Assembly: GCA_002352145.1 (NCBI GenBank)
Contig: DEHX01000054.1
Location: 29,399-37,291 of the forward strand
Source: Chitinophagaceae bacterium UBA2789
Lineage (GTDB): Bacteria; Bacteroidota; Bacteroidia; Chitinophagales; Chitinophagaceae
Direction of reading: 5' to 3'
DNA length: 7,893 nt
The notes below the pieces were generated by a model. It saw only the letters and a list, made by a program, of their open reading frames with translations, was not told the origin of the DNA and did not search any database. Every line of letters starts with the position of its first letter. Position 1 is the stretch's first letter. A program made the position numbers and the translations under genes. Of this stretch, positions 1 to 6,535 are shown in pieces.

Positions 1-174
1 CCCAAAACAAGAACACAATGGTGGTTGGATAAAATAAACCACAACAAAGCCAATGATGAAAAAGCAATAAAAGCTTTAAAGAAGGATGGCTGGAAAATTA
101 TAACCATCTGGGAATGTCAGCTAAAGCATGATAGAATAGAAAAGTCTCTTACTGCTTTGTTGAATATGTTATGA
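1..174 (+). CDS. vsr: Very short patch repair (Vsr) DNA mismatch endonuclease, C-terminal part
   Basis: The frame is open from the first base and ends in TGA at 172-174, giving the last 57 residues. It contains the Vsr C-terminal signature: PKTRTQWWLDKI, an N-x(5)-D-E spacer, then DGWKIITIWECQLK, matching the family pattern of P-x-R-T-x-x-W, K-I, N, GW-x-[VI]-x-x-[IV]-WEC. Vsr enzymes nick 5' of the T in T:G mismatches made by deamination of 5-methylcytosine, and are usually encoded beside a Dcm-type methyltransferase, as here about 1 kb downstream. The N-terminal catalytic Asp/His residues lie outside the window, so activity cannot be judged. Its last 6 bases overlap the end of the convergent toxin-like gene. 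The family call is firm; whether the full gene is intact is unknown. Confidence 0.93.
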   Translation, partial: PKTRTQWWLDKINHNKANDEKAIKALKKDGWKIITIWECQLKHDRIEKSLTALLNML

Positions 175-834
175 TTTCTTTTTATCCCTTTTTTTTGTTT
201 CTTCAGCAACTACCATCTTTAAAACATTTGGAAGAAATTTGGTAAACCAGAAAGGAAGGTTGGCTTCTTGAGAATAAGAAATTATTCTTGAATTACGGAC
301 ATGAAACAAAATTTTGTGTTGTAAACTCAATGAACTGTCAATTATTAGCACCTCATCAAATAAGTTTAAATTCTTATTTAACATGATAAGGTTACCATAA
401 AAATTAGATTGAATTTCATATGCCGGCACATAGTGACCTCCATGTTTAGCTCTGTCCAGTACCCGCAATTCTGATAAATCTGGATCGGTCAATCCCATAA
501 AAATAAGGCTTAAGCTATAACCATTCCTTTTGAATCTTTTAGGAACATTTAGAGTTGTGGGATCTCTGAAATGGCCTTCATAAGCAAAATGATCTTTTGA
601 TTTGATTGCTATATTTACCAGTTTACGAAAATAATCTTCAACCCATTCATCTGCTTTGTTCCTTGCTTCTTTCAACGATTTAACAACTGAAAGAAATTCC
701 TTTCTCTTTTTCATTGAAAGTTTGTCTCCGTCAAAAACCGTATGACTTTGTTGAATTTTCTCAGGTAGATAAGTATAGCCGACTGTTGATTTTCCAGCTC
801 CATTGGGCCCGGTTATGATAAAGAGCCCGGGCAT
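169..834 (-). CDS. Zeta-toxin-like P-loop kinase (putative toxin of a TA pair)
   Basis: This is a 221-aa protein read from ATG at 834, which lies one base after the stop of the upstream small gene (TGATATG). A TTG nine bases earlier is possible but less likely. Walker A is GPNGAGKST at residues 9-17. Then come FDGDKL (34-39), YEGHF (85-89, a position that fits the substrate-site acid of zeta kinases) and RVLDRAKHGGHYVP (124-137), which matches the zeta-family R-x(3)-R-x(3)-GGH-x-VP motif very well. The tail is basic (Lys-rich) and ends in KKKS. Characterised zeta toxins phosphorylate UDP-N-acetylglucosamine and block wall synthesis; the substrate of Bacteroidetes homologues is not established, so this role is inferred. 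The tandem layout with a small upstream gene supports a toxin-antitoxin operon. A non-toxic P-loop kinase of the same fold is the alternative. Confidence 0.82.
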   Translation of the reverse strand: MPGLFIITGPNGAGKSTVGYTYLPEKIQQSHTVFDGDKLSMKKRKEFLSVVKSLKEARNKADEWVEDYFRKLVNIAIKSKDHFAYEGHFRDPTTLNVPKRFKRNGYSLSLIFMGLTDPDLSELRVLDRAKHGGHYVPAYEIQSNFYGNLIMLNKNLNLFDEVLIIDSSLSLQHKILFHVRNSRIISYSQEANLPFWFTKFLPNVLKMVVAEETKKRDKKKS

Positions 835-835
835 A

Positions 836-1084
836 TCATACAAGTTTCAACTTCTTACGGAGGCTATTTGATTCAGATGCCGAAAACTCATAAACAATCA
901 AAAAGTCCCGGTCTTTTGTAGCTGCTTCTGCAATTTTAATGCTACCATCCGGGAATTCTAAAAAACACTGATCAGATTCAAGTATATCGGAATTTATCAT
1001 GAATGGGATTCCTTGCCTGAGTTTCTGCAGACGCATTTTTTTAATAACCTTAAGAGCAGAGAGCTCCATTTCTTTTGTTGACAT
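836..1084 (-). CDS. Small protein upstream of zeta-like toxin, putative antitoxin
   Basis: This 82-aa protein starts at ATG 1084 and stops at TGA 836-838, one base before the toxin-like ATG, so the two are co-transcribed and probably translationally coupled. The N-terminal third (about residues 4-24) should form a basic amphipathic helix (ALKVIKKMRLQKLRQG). It is followed by a short beta-rich part with PFMIN, CFLEFPDGSIKI and FLIVYEFS, and a basic C-terminal tail. The KMRLQKLRQGIPFMIN block looks like one I recall from other Bacteroidetes proteins paired with zeta-type kinases, but this is memory, not a search. It has no obvious helix-turn-helix and no similarity by eye to the Gram-positive epsilon antitoxin. 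Its role as antitoxin is inferred from size, order and coupling. A consensus Bacteroidetes promoter lies just upstream. Confidence 0.68.
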   Translation of the reverse strand: MSTKEMELSALKVIKKMRLQKLRQGIPFMINSDILESDQCFLEFPDGSIKIAEAATKDRDFLIVYEFSASESNSLRKKLKLV

Positions 1085-1109
1085 AGGAAGAATATTAGAA
1101 TTTAATAAA

Positions 1110-1140
1110 CAAATCTATGGTTTACATCTCAATTGTACAA
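1110..1140 (-). promoter_or_regulatory. Bacteroidetes-type promoter for the toxin-antitoxin operon, with embedded palindrome
   Basis: Read on the minus strand, TTG (1140-1138) is followed after exactly 20 nt by TAGATTTG (1117-1110). This matches the Bacteroidetes housekeeping promoter (TTG, 19-21 nt, TAnnTTTG) at every defined base. The -7 element ends about 25 nt upstream of the small gene's ATG, leaving a short leader. A perfect 10-bp palindrome, ATTGTACAAT (1132-1141), covers the -33 box, a classic position for an autorepressor operator. Confidence 0.72.
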
Positions 1141-1195
1141 TAGTAGGACCAAAAATAAAGAAACCATTAAGTTATATTGAAGCGTTTAATATGTG

Positions 1196-1220
1196 ACTTA
1201 AAAGCCACCAGATTTTAAGT
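1196..1220. promoter_or_regulatory. Inverted repeat upstream of the methyltransferase, possible operator
   Basis: Perfect 8-bp arms, ACTTAAAA (1196-1203) and TTTTAAGT (1213-1220), are separated by 9 nt and end 24 nt before the GTG start of the methyltransferase. The symmetry nearly extends outward (GTGACTTAAAA and TTTTAAGTGAC, broken at one base pair). The arms are AT-only at the loop side, so this is a poor terminator; a protein-binding operator controlling the methyltransferase is more plausible. No regulator gene is in view. Confidence 0.45.
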
Positions 1221-1244
1221 GACAATGTTTAATATTGCCATTCT

Positions 1245-2792
1245 GTGGCAACTAAAATTCCTGTTCCGATTATCGACCTCTTTGCGGGCCCCGGTGGCCT
1301 CGGAGAAGGTTTTACATCTGTTGTTGATAAGTCTGGCAACAGAGCTTTTCGCATTGCCCTTTCAATAGAAAGAAATGAGTTTGCACACAAAACACTTACA
1401 CTGCGAAGCTTTTTAAGACAGTTTCCGTATAAAAAACTCCCTGATGAATATTATCAAATTGTAAGAGGAGAGCTGAATGATGTGGAAGATTTATACAGGC
1501 TGTACCCAAAACAGGCTGAGGCAGCAAAGCATGAAGCATGGAAATTTTCACTGGGAGATCCAAAGGACCATGAGCAGATTGATAAAAGAATAAAAGAATC
1601 ACTGAAAGGGGAGAAGAACTTTGTACTGATCGGCGGCCCGCCCTGTCAGGCTTATTCCCTGGTAGGCAGGGCAAGAAGACAGGAAAAAGAAGGATTGAAT
1701 AAAGAAGATGAAAGAGTATATCTGTACAGGGAGTATTACCGTATACTGGCAGTACATCAGCCTGCTGTTTTCATTATGGAAAATGTAAAGGGGTTGCTTT
1801 CTTCAAAAGTGGAAAACGAATCAGTGTTTAACCAGCTGCTCAATGATCTGAAAAATCCGGTAGAGTCATACAGAAAACTGCACGGTAAAAGAAAAATACC
1901 ACAAAGTAAATACAGATATAAAATCTACTCTCTTGTAAGAAAGTACAAGGCAATAAATCTGTTTGAACAGGGATTTGAGCCTTCTGATTTTATCATTCGT
2001 ACAGAAGAGTACGGGATACCGCAGACAAGGCACCGGGTAATTTTGCTGGGCATACGGGAGGATATAAAAGCAGAACCAGAAATTCTTGAACCAGCTGCCA
2101 GGCTGATATCCGTTGCAGATGTGCTGAAAGGATTGCCACCACTTCGCAGTGGTCTTTCAAAACAAAAAGACGGAAAACAGGAATGGAAAATGGCGATTGA
2201 ATCAATAAAGGTATCCGGGCTAAAGAACGAGGTTGATAAAGATATATGGAATGAAATGGTAAAGACGGCAGAAAATCTTTCATTGCCACGAAAAGACAGG
2301 GGAAACAATTTTGTTCCTGCAGAGGTGGATGTAGATTATTTGCCAAAGTGGTATGTGGATGATAAGCTGAAAGGCGTTGCCAATCATGAAACCAGAAGCC
2401 ATATAAAAGAAGATCTCTGGCGTTATCTGTTTGTAGCCTGTTTTGGAAAACTGAGAGGCCGTTCCCCTAAACTGTCGGAGTTTCCCGCCTTATTACTGCC
2501 AAAGCACAGGAATGCAAAAAGCGGAGATTTTGCCAACCGCTTTAAAGCTCAGTTATGGAACGAACCTTCCAAAACCATTACCAGTCATATATCCAAAGAC
2601 GGGCACTACTTTATTCACCCAGACCCCGGACAGTGCCGCAGCCTCACTGTAAGGGAAGCGGCCAGGATACAAACCTTTCCGGACAATTATTTTTTCTGCG
2701 GACCGAGAACCGAGCAGTTTCATCAGGTGGGGAATGCCGTGCCGCCATTATTAGCGAAACTAATTGCTGAAAATGTTAAAAACCTTTTCTAG
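1245..2792 (+). CDS. DNA (cytosine-5-)-methyltransferase, Dcm family
   Basis: This 515-aa enzyme transfers a methyl group from S-adenosylmethionine to C5 of cytosine. The conserved motifs are intact: motif I DLFAGPGGLGEGF (11-23), motif IV GGPPCQAYS with catalytic Cys134, motif VI ENV (179-181), motif VIII QTRHR (260-264), motif IX RSLTVREAARIQTFP (465-479) and motif X QVGNAVPP (494-501). The region between VIII and IX (about 200 residues) holds the target recognition domain; the recognised sequence cannot be read from it. The protein is longer than minimal enzymes because of a large segment between motifs I and IV (about residues 40-125). GTG at 1245 places motif I six residues downstream as usual; an in-frame TTG at 1236 is the only alternative before a stop at 1230. 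No Shine-Dalgarno is seen. With Vsr and the convergent ATPase operon it probably forms a modification-restriction locus. Confidence 0.95.
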   Translation: MATKIPVPIIDLFAGPGGLGEGFTSVVDKSGNRAFRIALSIERNEFAHKTLTLRSFLRQFPYKKLPDEYYQIVRGELNDVEDLYRLYPKQAEAAKHEAWKFSLGDPKDHEQIDKRIKESLKGEKNFVLIGGPPCQAYSLVGRARRQEKEGLNKEDERVYLYREYYRILAVHQPAVFIMENVKGLLSSKVENESVFNQLLNDLKNPVESYRKLHGKRKIPQSKYRYKIYSLVRKYKAINLFEQGFEPSDFIIRTEEYGIPQTRHRVILLGIREDIKAEPEILEPAARLISVADVLKGLPPLRSGLSKQKDGKQEWKMAIESIKVSGLKNEVDKDIWNEMVKTAENLSLPRKDRGNNFVPAEVDVDYLPKWYVDDKLKGVANHETRSHIKEDLWRYLFVACFGKLRGRSPKLSEFPALLLPKHRNAKSGDFANRFKAQLWNEPSKTITSHISKDGHYFIHPDPGQCRSLTVREAARIQTFPDNYFFCGPRTEQFHQVGNAVPPLLAKLIAENVKNLF

Positions 2793-3574
2793 CCGATACA
2801 AATTTCCTTTTCAAAGATTTCCTTTGGAGCGGTGTTTAACAGTCTTCTTTTAAAGCCATTATATCTTACAAAGGCACGAACTACTTCTTTATCCTCTGCT
2901 AGCTTTCCCTGAGTAAACAAAACTTCTGAAATCATTTTTGAAACATGATCGTTAGGACTGAGAAGCTTTGTATCAATCATGTTTAGAATAAGATTTCCAA
3001 AACCACCTGATTTAGTTTCCTTTGATAGCTTTGAGAGTTTTTTTGCTAATTCATATTTTTTTTCCTTGTCATACAATCTTTCACCAATCAGAAAATATCT
3101 TCTAGGAAAAATATCTCTTGTCCTTCTTCCTACAAGGTGATCGTAAGTTGCTTTTGCTGATTCAACTACCAAACCTTTCTTTTTCTTTTCCTCACCCCTT
3201 CTCCAAAAAACTTCTTTCAAAAAATAATTCATGGATAGCCAGCGCCACATATTATAATCGTCAAGAAGCCATCTACCCCAATTCAGTTTCTTCAAGTTGG
3301 AATGGAAGATTATTGCAAGGTCAAACTCCAGCCTGTCCTTATCAACATTTTTTGAATCAGATTTCAACTGCTCAATTTCTTCTTTAATTTTTTCAATCAC
3401 CTTGATTTCCTTGTCGGTGATTTCACCTATTTCTTCAGCGCCAAGTTTTTTCAGATAGTTGTTGAATTTTTCTTGATTGTAAATGTTGAAGGCATTTACA
3501 TTTTCGGTATGCTCACCAACATTAGGGTGTAAGGTGTTCTGAAAAAATTCGTTGTTGTTTTTGAATGACTTCAT
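2789..3574 (-). CDS. Last gene of the ATPase operon; unknown protein, weakly DUF6339-like
   Basis: This 261-aa soluble protein has no signal peptide or membrane segment. Residues 35-80 are highly charged and probably helical or coiled (EKIKEEIEQLKSD). A central block with DDYNMWRWLSMNYF (105-118), VFWRRG and RRTRDIFPRRYFLIGERL (150-167), then a helical C-terminus, recalls the DUF6339 arrangement (D-x-x-x-W-x-x-L followed by an Arg-rich segment) that I associate with Dcm/ATPase islands. This match is from memory and weak. No nuclease motif is recognisable. The ATG overlaps the upstream stop (ATGA, 4 nt), and a strong AAGGAGGA lies 6 nt before it. The TAG stop shares CTAG with the convergent methyltransferase stop. 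It may be an effector or DNA-contacting subunit; the function is unknown. Confidence 0.85.
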   Translation of the reverse strand: MKSFKNNNEFFQNTLHPNVGEHTENVNAFNIYNQEKFNNYLKKLGAEEIGEITDKEIKVIEKIKEEIEQLKSDSKNVDKDRLEFDLAIIFHSNLKKLNWGRWLLDDYNMWRWLSMNYFLKEVFWRRGEEKKKKGLVVESAKATYDHLVGRRTRDIFPRRYFLIGERLYDKEKKYELAKKLSKLSKETKSGGFGNLILNMIDTKLLSPNDHVSKMISEVLFTQGKLAEDKEVVRAFVRYNGFKRRLLNTAPKEIFEKEICIG

Positions 3575-4557
3575 TTTAACTCCTCCTTAATCATGAGTTT
3601 AAGTTCTTTCACATACTTCACCGGAGAATCAACCTGGATTCCGTGTAGCAATTTATGTGAGAGAATTAAGTATTCCTTTATCTGATTTTCTGAAAATTTC
3701 TTTTCTTCAACAAGCTCAATTAGATTCGCTTTTGAAATACCACAGTATTTTGAAAATGTTTCTATAAGCCCTTTGTGATTTTTATCATGAGCATCGTACT
3801 TGCACTTGAATAATAACCATTTTAAATACGAATCAAGAAAATAAAACATTGCCATCATGAAAGTAGTATTCACTGTTTTAAGATTATCCTTAACGAAATA
3901 TTCCTTGAAGTCTTCTGAATACTTTATGATTGGTAGCTCAAAATCATTTTCTAGGCCGTGAATATCAAAAAGCAGTTCTCCAATATCCTCAGGAAAAATT
4001 GGAAGATGATTACCTCCTATTTCTTTTCTTTCGTCAACCTGAATCGAAATTTCATCGCAAGATGAAAGCACCGAATAAATAGCGTTTGCTTTTCTTGTCT
4101 CATTTTTATTACTTCCTTTTTCTCTCGTGATAAACCCCGACACAATAATTTCTTCTTTCACTTCTGAAACAGGAATATCAAAATATATCTCTTTCCTTAC
4201 ACTTACTTCGCTAAGGCTTAGGATCAGTTGGTTGCTGCACCATCTTGTAACCTTGCAATATACTTGCAAGCGTAGTTTTAATGTGTTTTCTGCACTTTCG
4301 CCATTCAATACCAAATGATGAAAATCGTTTAGTGAACGACTTTTGACGAATTGAGGTTTTAGAAAAATTCTAACCGTTTCAAAATTTCTCGGAACAATTA
4401 TATCGCCATTAGCAAGTGAATAGTTGTAAAGAATTAAGTGTTTCTTTTCGGGGATTTCAATTCTTTCATCAACCCCATCCAGCGAAACATAGCCTTTTAG
4501 GTCAATTAGATTGTCCGCTTTGGCATAAGGCGAAATGGAAATGTTTCTTTCACTCAT
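3571..4557 (-). CDS. Unknown 328-aa protein of the GHKL ATPase operon
   Basis: I do not recognise this family. The first 180 or so residues alternate short beta-like runs (LILYNYSLANGDIIVP at 41-56, TVRIFLKP, LKLRLQVYCKV, EEIIVSGFI), suggesting one or two beta-sandwich domains. The C-terminal third (about 226-328) is helical. It has a hydrophobic stretch at 231-251 (TTFMMAMFYFLDSYLKWLLFK) that carries charged residues and is followed by more charge, so a buried helix is likelier than a membrane anchor. No Walker, PD-(D/E)XK, HNH, PLD or TIR motif is visible. The start overlaps the ATPase stop by 8 nt and the end overlaps the next gene by 4 nt, so it is made in step with both. It is a candidate adaptor or effector of the system. 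Confidence 0.85.
   Translation of the reverse strand: MSERNISISPYAKADNLIDLKGYVSLDGVDERIEIPEKKHLILYNYSLANGDIIVPRNFETVRIFLKPQFVKSRSLNDFHHLVLNGESAENTLKLRLQVYCKVTRWCSNQLILSLSEVSVRKEIYFDIPVSEVKEEIIVSGFITREKGSNKNETRKANAIYSVLSSCDEISIQVDERKEIGGNHLPIFPEDIGELLFDIHGLENDFELPIIKYSEDFKEYFVKDNLKTVNTTFMMAMFYFLDSYLKWLLFKCKYDAHDKNHKGLIETFSKYCGISKANLIELVEEKKFSENQIKEYLILSHKLLHGIQVDSPVKYVKELKLMIKEELK
3581..3588 (-). promoter_or_regulatory. Strong Shine-Dalgarno-like site before the 261-aa gene
   Basis: On the minus strand AAGGAGGA lies 6 nt upstream of the ATG at 3574, inside the last codons (Lys-Glu-Glu-Leu-Lys) of the upstream gene. None of the other starts in the window has such a site, as is usual for Bacteroidetes, so this may be chance from the codons or a real aid to reinitiation. 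It supports ATG 3574 as the start. Confidence 0.45.
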
Positions 4558-6532
4558 TTATTAATGGTTTTGCGTATGTCTTTATGAAGGGCTCAACATT
4601 CTTAAAAAAGGGGTTTTTGTCTATTCTACAAGTACGAATCTTTACTATTAATTCTTCATTTGGCTTTAGTTTGATTTTGGGATTACTTCCTTCGCATATG
4701 ATTTCATTTTTAGAATTGAGAATATCTAGGTTGCCGAACTCTTGTATTCCAAGAAGTTCAAAGTCCTTATCCTTATCCCCTTCCAATGAATCAATATAAC
4801 TCTTGAAAAAAACTTCAATGTCATTTTCTTCGCTTGCTGAAATTATCCTTCGTGTAAACAAGTAACGACCTTCTGAATCAATTTCATCTTCAAGAGTTCT
4901 CATGTAGAACAAAGCTTTGCCACCTGTATCATTACCACGACTTTTTAGTTTAGCAAGTTTTTTGAAAATATTGCAGATATCTTTATTCTCTTTCTGCTCA
5001 GTATCTTCTTCAACTAATTTTTTGAAGATTCTATATATCTCATTAAATAAGTGATTAATTGATGCTTCGGGCTTGGGTCTCCTTCCTTCAAAACGGTCAA
5101 GAAAACATCTGTCATAATCATTCGATGCTCTGCACCAAGTATTATGTGCAGGGTTCTCAGAGTAAGCAAGAAATAAGTCAAGATGTTTTCTTTTTTCAGG
5201 AACAATTTCATATTTCGCAAGTAACCCACTGAATAAGATACTTTCAGTTCGCAAAGACTGGTTTTGAAAAACGGCTTCATCAGTAATAATCATTCCTTTG
5301 TTTCTACAAAGGGCAACTTTGTTTATCGTTTCCCAATTATCAATAAAATCTTCATCTTCGTCAAGAATTCTGATTATCAAATCTGCCTTTGCCTTCTGTC
5401 TTTCCTTTGCAAACTGAGTTCTGCTATCAATGAAATCATTTCGAAGTGCCGGTACCTCAATCTCAATTTGTTCTTTCAAAAACCTTTTGTCTTCAGGAGG
5501 ACAATCTTTTTCATACCAATCTAGCAATTGCAATTTGAATTTTAACTCATCAACTTTGTGAAGATAGCTCTTATCGATCTTGACACTTTCGCTATCGGTA
5601 GTTACAACGACAGTTAATAGTTCATTGTAAATAGGAATATACCAGTTTTGTAAAACTTGTTCAACAAATTCCTTTTGGAGAATAGGGAGACTCACTTCAT
5701 TACTCCCGCTTTCCAATTGTGGTTTGAAGAACGGAATGTAAAATGTTGTACCAGCTTCTTTATCTCTAATCGGTAATCCAAGTTTCTTGGCATAGGCATC
5801 AGCCTCTGCATTGACGAATGGATAAGCATCTATTTTTTCGGTGATAAGTTTATCCGTATCGCAAAACCATCCATCACCAAGAATACTTTCATTTTTTGTG
5901 TTATCAAAGAATGGGGCAAGCATACTCCGTCCAATGAATCTCTTTTTGTGTTCTATTTTCTTTTCTTCATCATACCAGGGTTTTGAAAGTTTTGTATAGG
6001 AAAACCAGGTCCACAATAGGGAAGTATATGTAAAAATTGAACTTCCTTTCCCCCAGGTTCCCCCTGTGTTTGTAGTTTCTTTTTTCGCTTCATTGTTTTC
6101 AACTTTTCGCATCAACGCATCAAAGTGCGATTTCTCTTTTTTAGTTTCTCGTACTGGCCCGAGTAACCCAATACAATTTTTTTCTTCAACTATTACAGTG
6201 AAAAAGGCAGTTTTTTTTCCATTAATAATTTCAATGGTCTCTTTTAAATATGGCGCAACAGAAGGATCGGGGTCAACGGCAGATTTCTTCAAAAGTTCAA
6301 TGTGTTCCGTTCCAACAAATTGAAAGAAAGTATCAACTTCTTTCTTCTTCCATTCGTGAAGTTTGATTTCAACTGTTACAGCTTTCCCCTCCTCGGCAGC
6401 ATCAAGGTTGTTTTGTAGAACTTCACGCACAAAAATTTTTACGGAATGTTCTCCTAAATCTTTTAAACGAGGGGGCTTGCGGTTTAACCCCGCATCACCT
6501 TTCTGTGTTCGGTAATACCATTCTTTTTTCAT
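4550..6532 (-). CDS. GHKL/MORC-like ATPase (Bergerat fold) of a putative defence operon
   Basis: This 660-aa protein begins with a GHKL ATP-binding module. The N-box is REVLQNNLDAA (36-46), with Glu37 and Asn41 as the expected catalytic and Mg-binding pair and Asp44. The G1-like segment is VEEKNCIGLLGP (115-126), which aligns with the E-D-x-N-T-x-G-L-x-G pattern of restriction-associated ATPases, but with Glu where the adenine-binding Asp is expected. The lid/G2 glycines are GGTWGKGSS (157-165). The rest (about 290-600) is mixed and charged, and the last 60 residues look beta-rich. Family members (Hsp90, MutL, MORC) use ATP-driven N-terminal dimerisation as a clamp on DNA or clients, so a DNA-clamp or sensor role is inferred. 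The gene starts 3 nt after the 76-aa gene and overlaps the next by 8 nt. No nuclease domain was recognised within it. Confidence 0.87.
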   Translation of the reverse strand: MKKEWYYRTQKGDAGLNRKPPRLKDLGEHSVKIFVREVLQNNLDAAEEGKAVTVEIKLHEWKKKEVDTFFQFVGTEHIELLKKSAVDPDPSVAPYLKETIEIINGKKTAFFTVIVEEKNCIGLLGPVRETKKEKSHFDALMRKVENNEAKKETTNTGGTWGKGSSIFTYTSLLWTWFSYTKLSKPWYDEEKKIEHKKRFIGRSMLAPFFDNTKNESILGDGWFCDTDKLITEKIDAYPFVNAEADAYAKKLGLPIRDKEAGTTFYIPFFKPQLESGSNEVSLPILQKEFVEQVLQNWYIPIYNELLTVVVTTDSESVKIDKSYLHKVDELKFKLQLLDWYEKDCPPEDKRFLKEQIEIEVPALRNDFIDSRTQFAKERQKAKADLIIRILDEDEDFIDNWETINKVALCRNKGMIITDEAVFQNQSLRTESILFSGLLAKYEIVPEKRKHLDLFLAYSENPAHNTWCRASNDYDRCFLDRFEGRRPKPEASINHLFNEIYRIFKKLVEEDTEQKENKDICNIFKKLAKLKSRGNDTGGKALFYMRTLEDEIDSEGRYLFTRRIISASEENDIEVFFKSYIDSLEGDKDKDFELLGIQEFGNLDILNSKNEIICEGSNPKIKLKPNEELIVKIRTCRIDKNPFFKNVEPFIKTYAKPLINE

Positions 6533-6535
6533 GTC

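Noticed and set aside
999..1196. Plus-strand open frame of 65 codons over the putative antitoxin
   Set aside because: It lies mostly antisense to the well-supported 82-aa gene and its promoter, and shows no recognisable protein features.
1230..1237. TAATATTG as the -7 box of a methyltransferase promoter
   Set aside because: One mismatch to TAnnTTTG, no TTG 19-21 nt upstream, and it would place the start of transcription at the GTG itself.
1396..2346. Minus-strand open frames inside the methyltransferase gene
   Set aside because: They are antisense to a gene with all C5-methyltransferase motifs and have no family-like sequence.
3802..3867. Transmembrane helix in the 328-aa protein (residues 231-251)
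   Set aside because: The stretch contains Asp and Lys and is flanked by dense charge, so it fits a buried or amphipathic helix better than a membrane span.
4300..6330. Plus-strand open frames inside the 328-aa and ATPase genes
   Set aside because: Rich in Phe/Ser/Leu runs typical of the reverse complement of Lys/Glu-rich coding sequence; no independent evidence.
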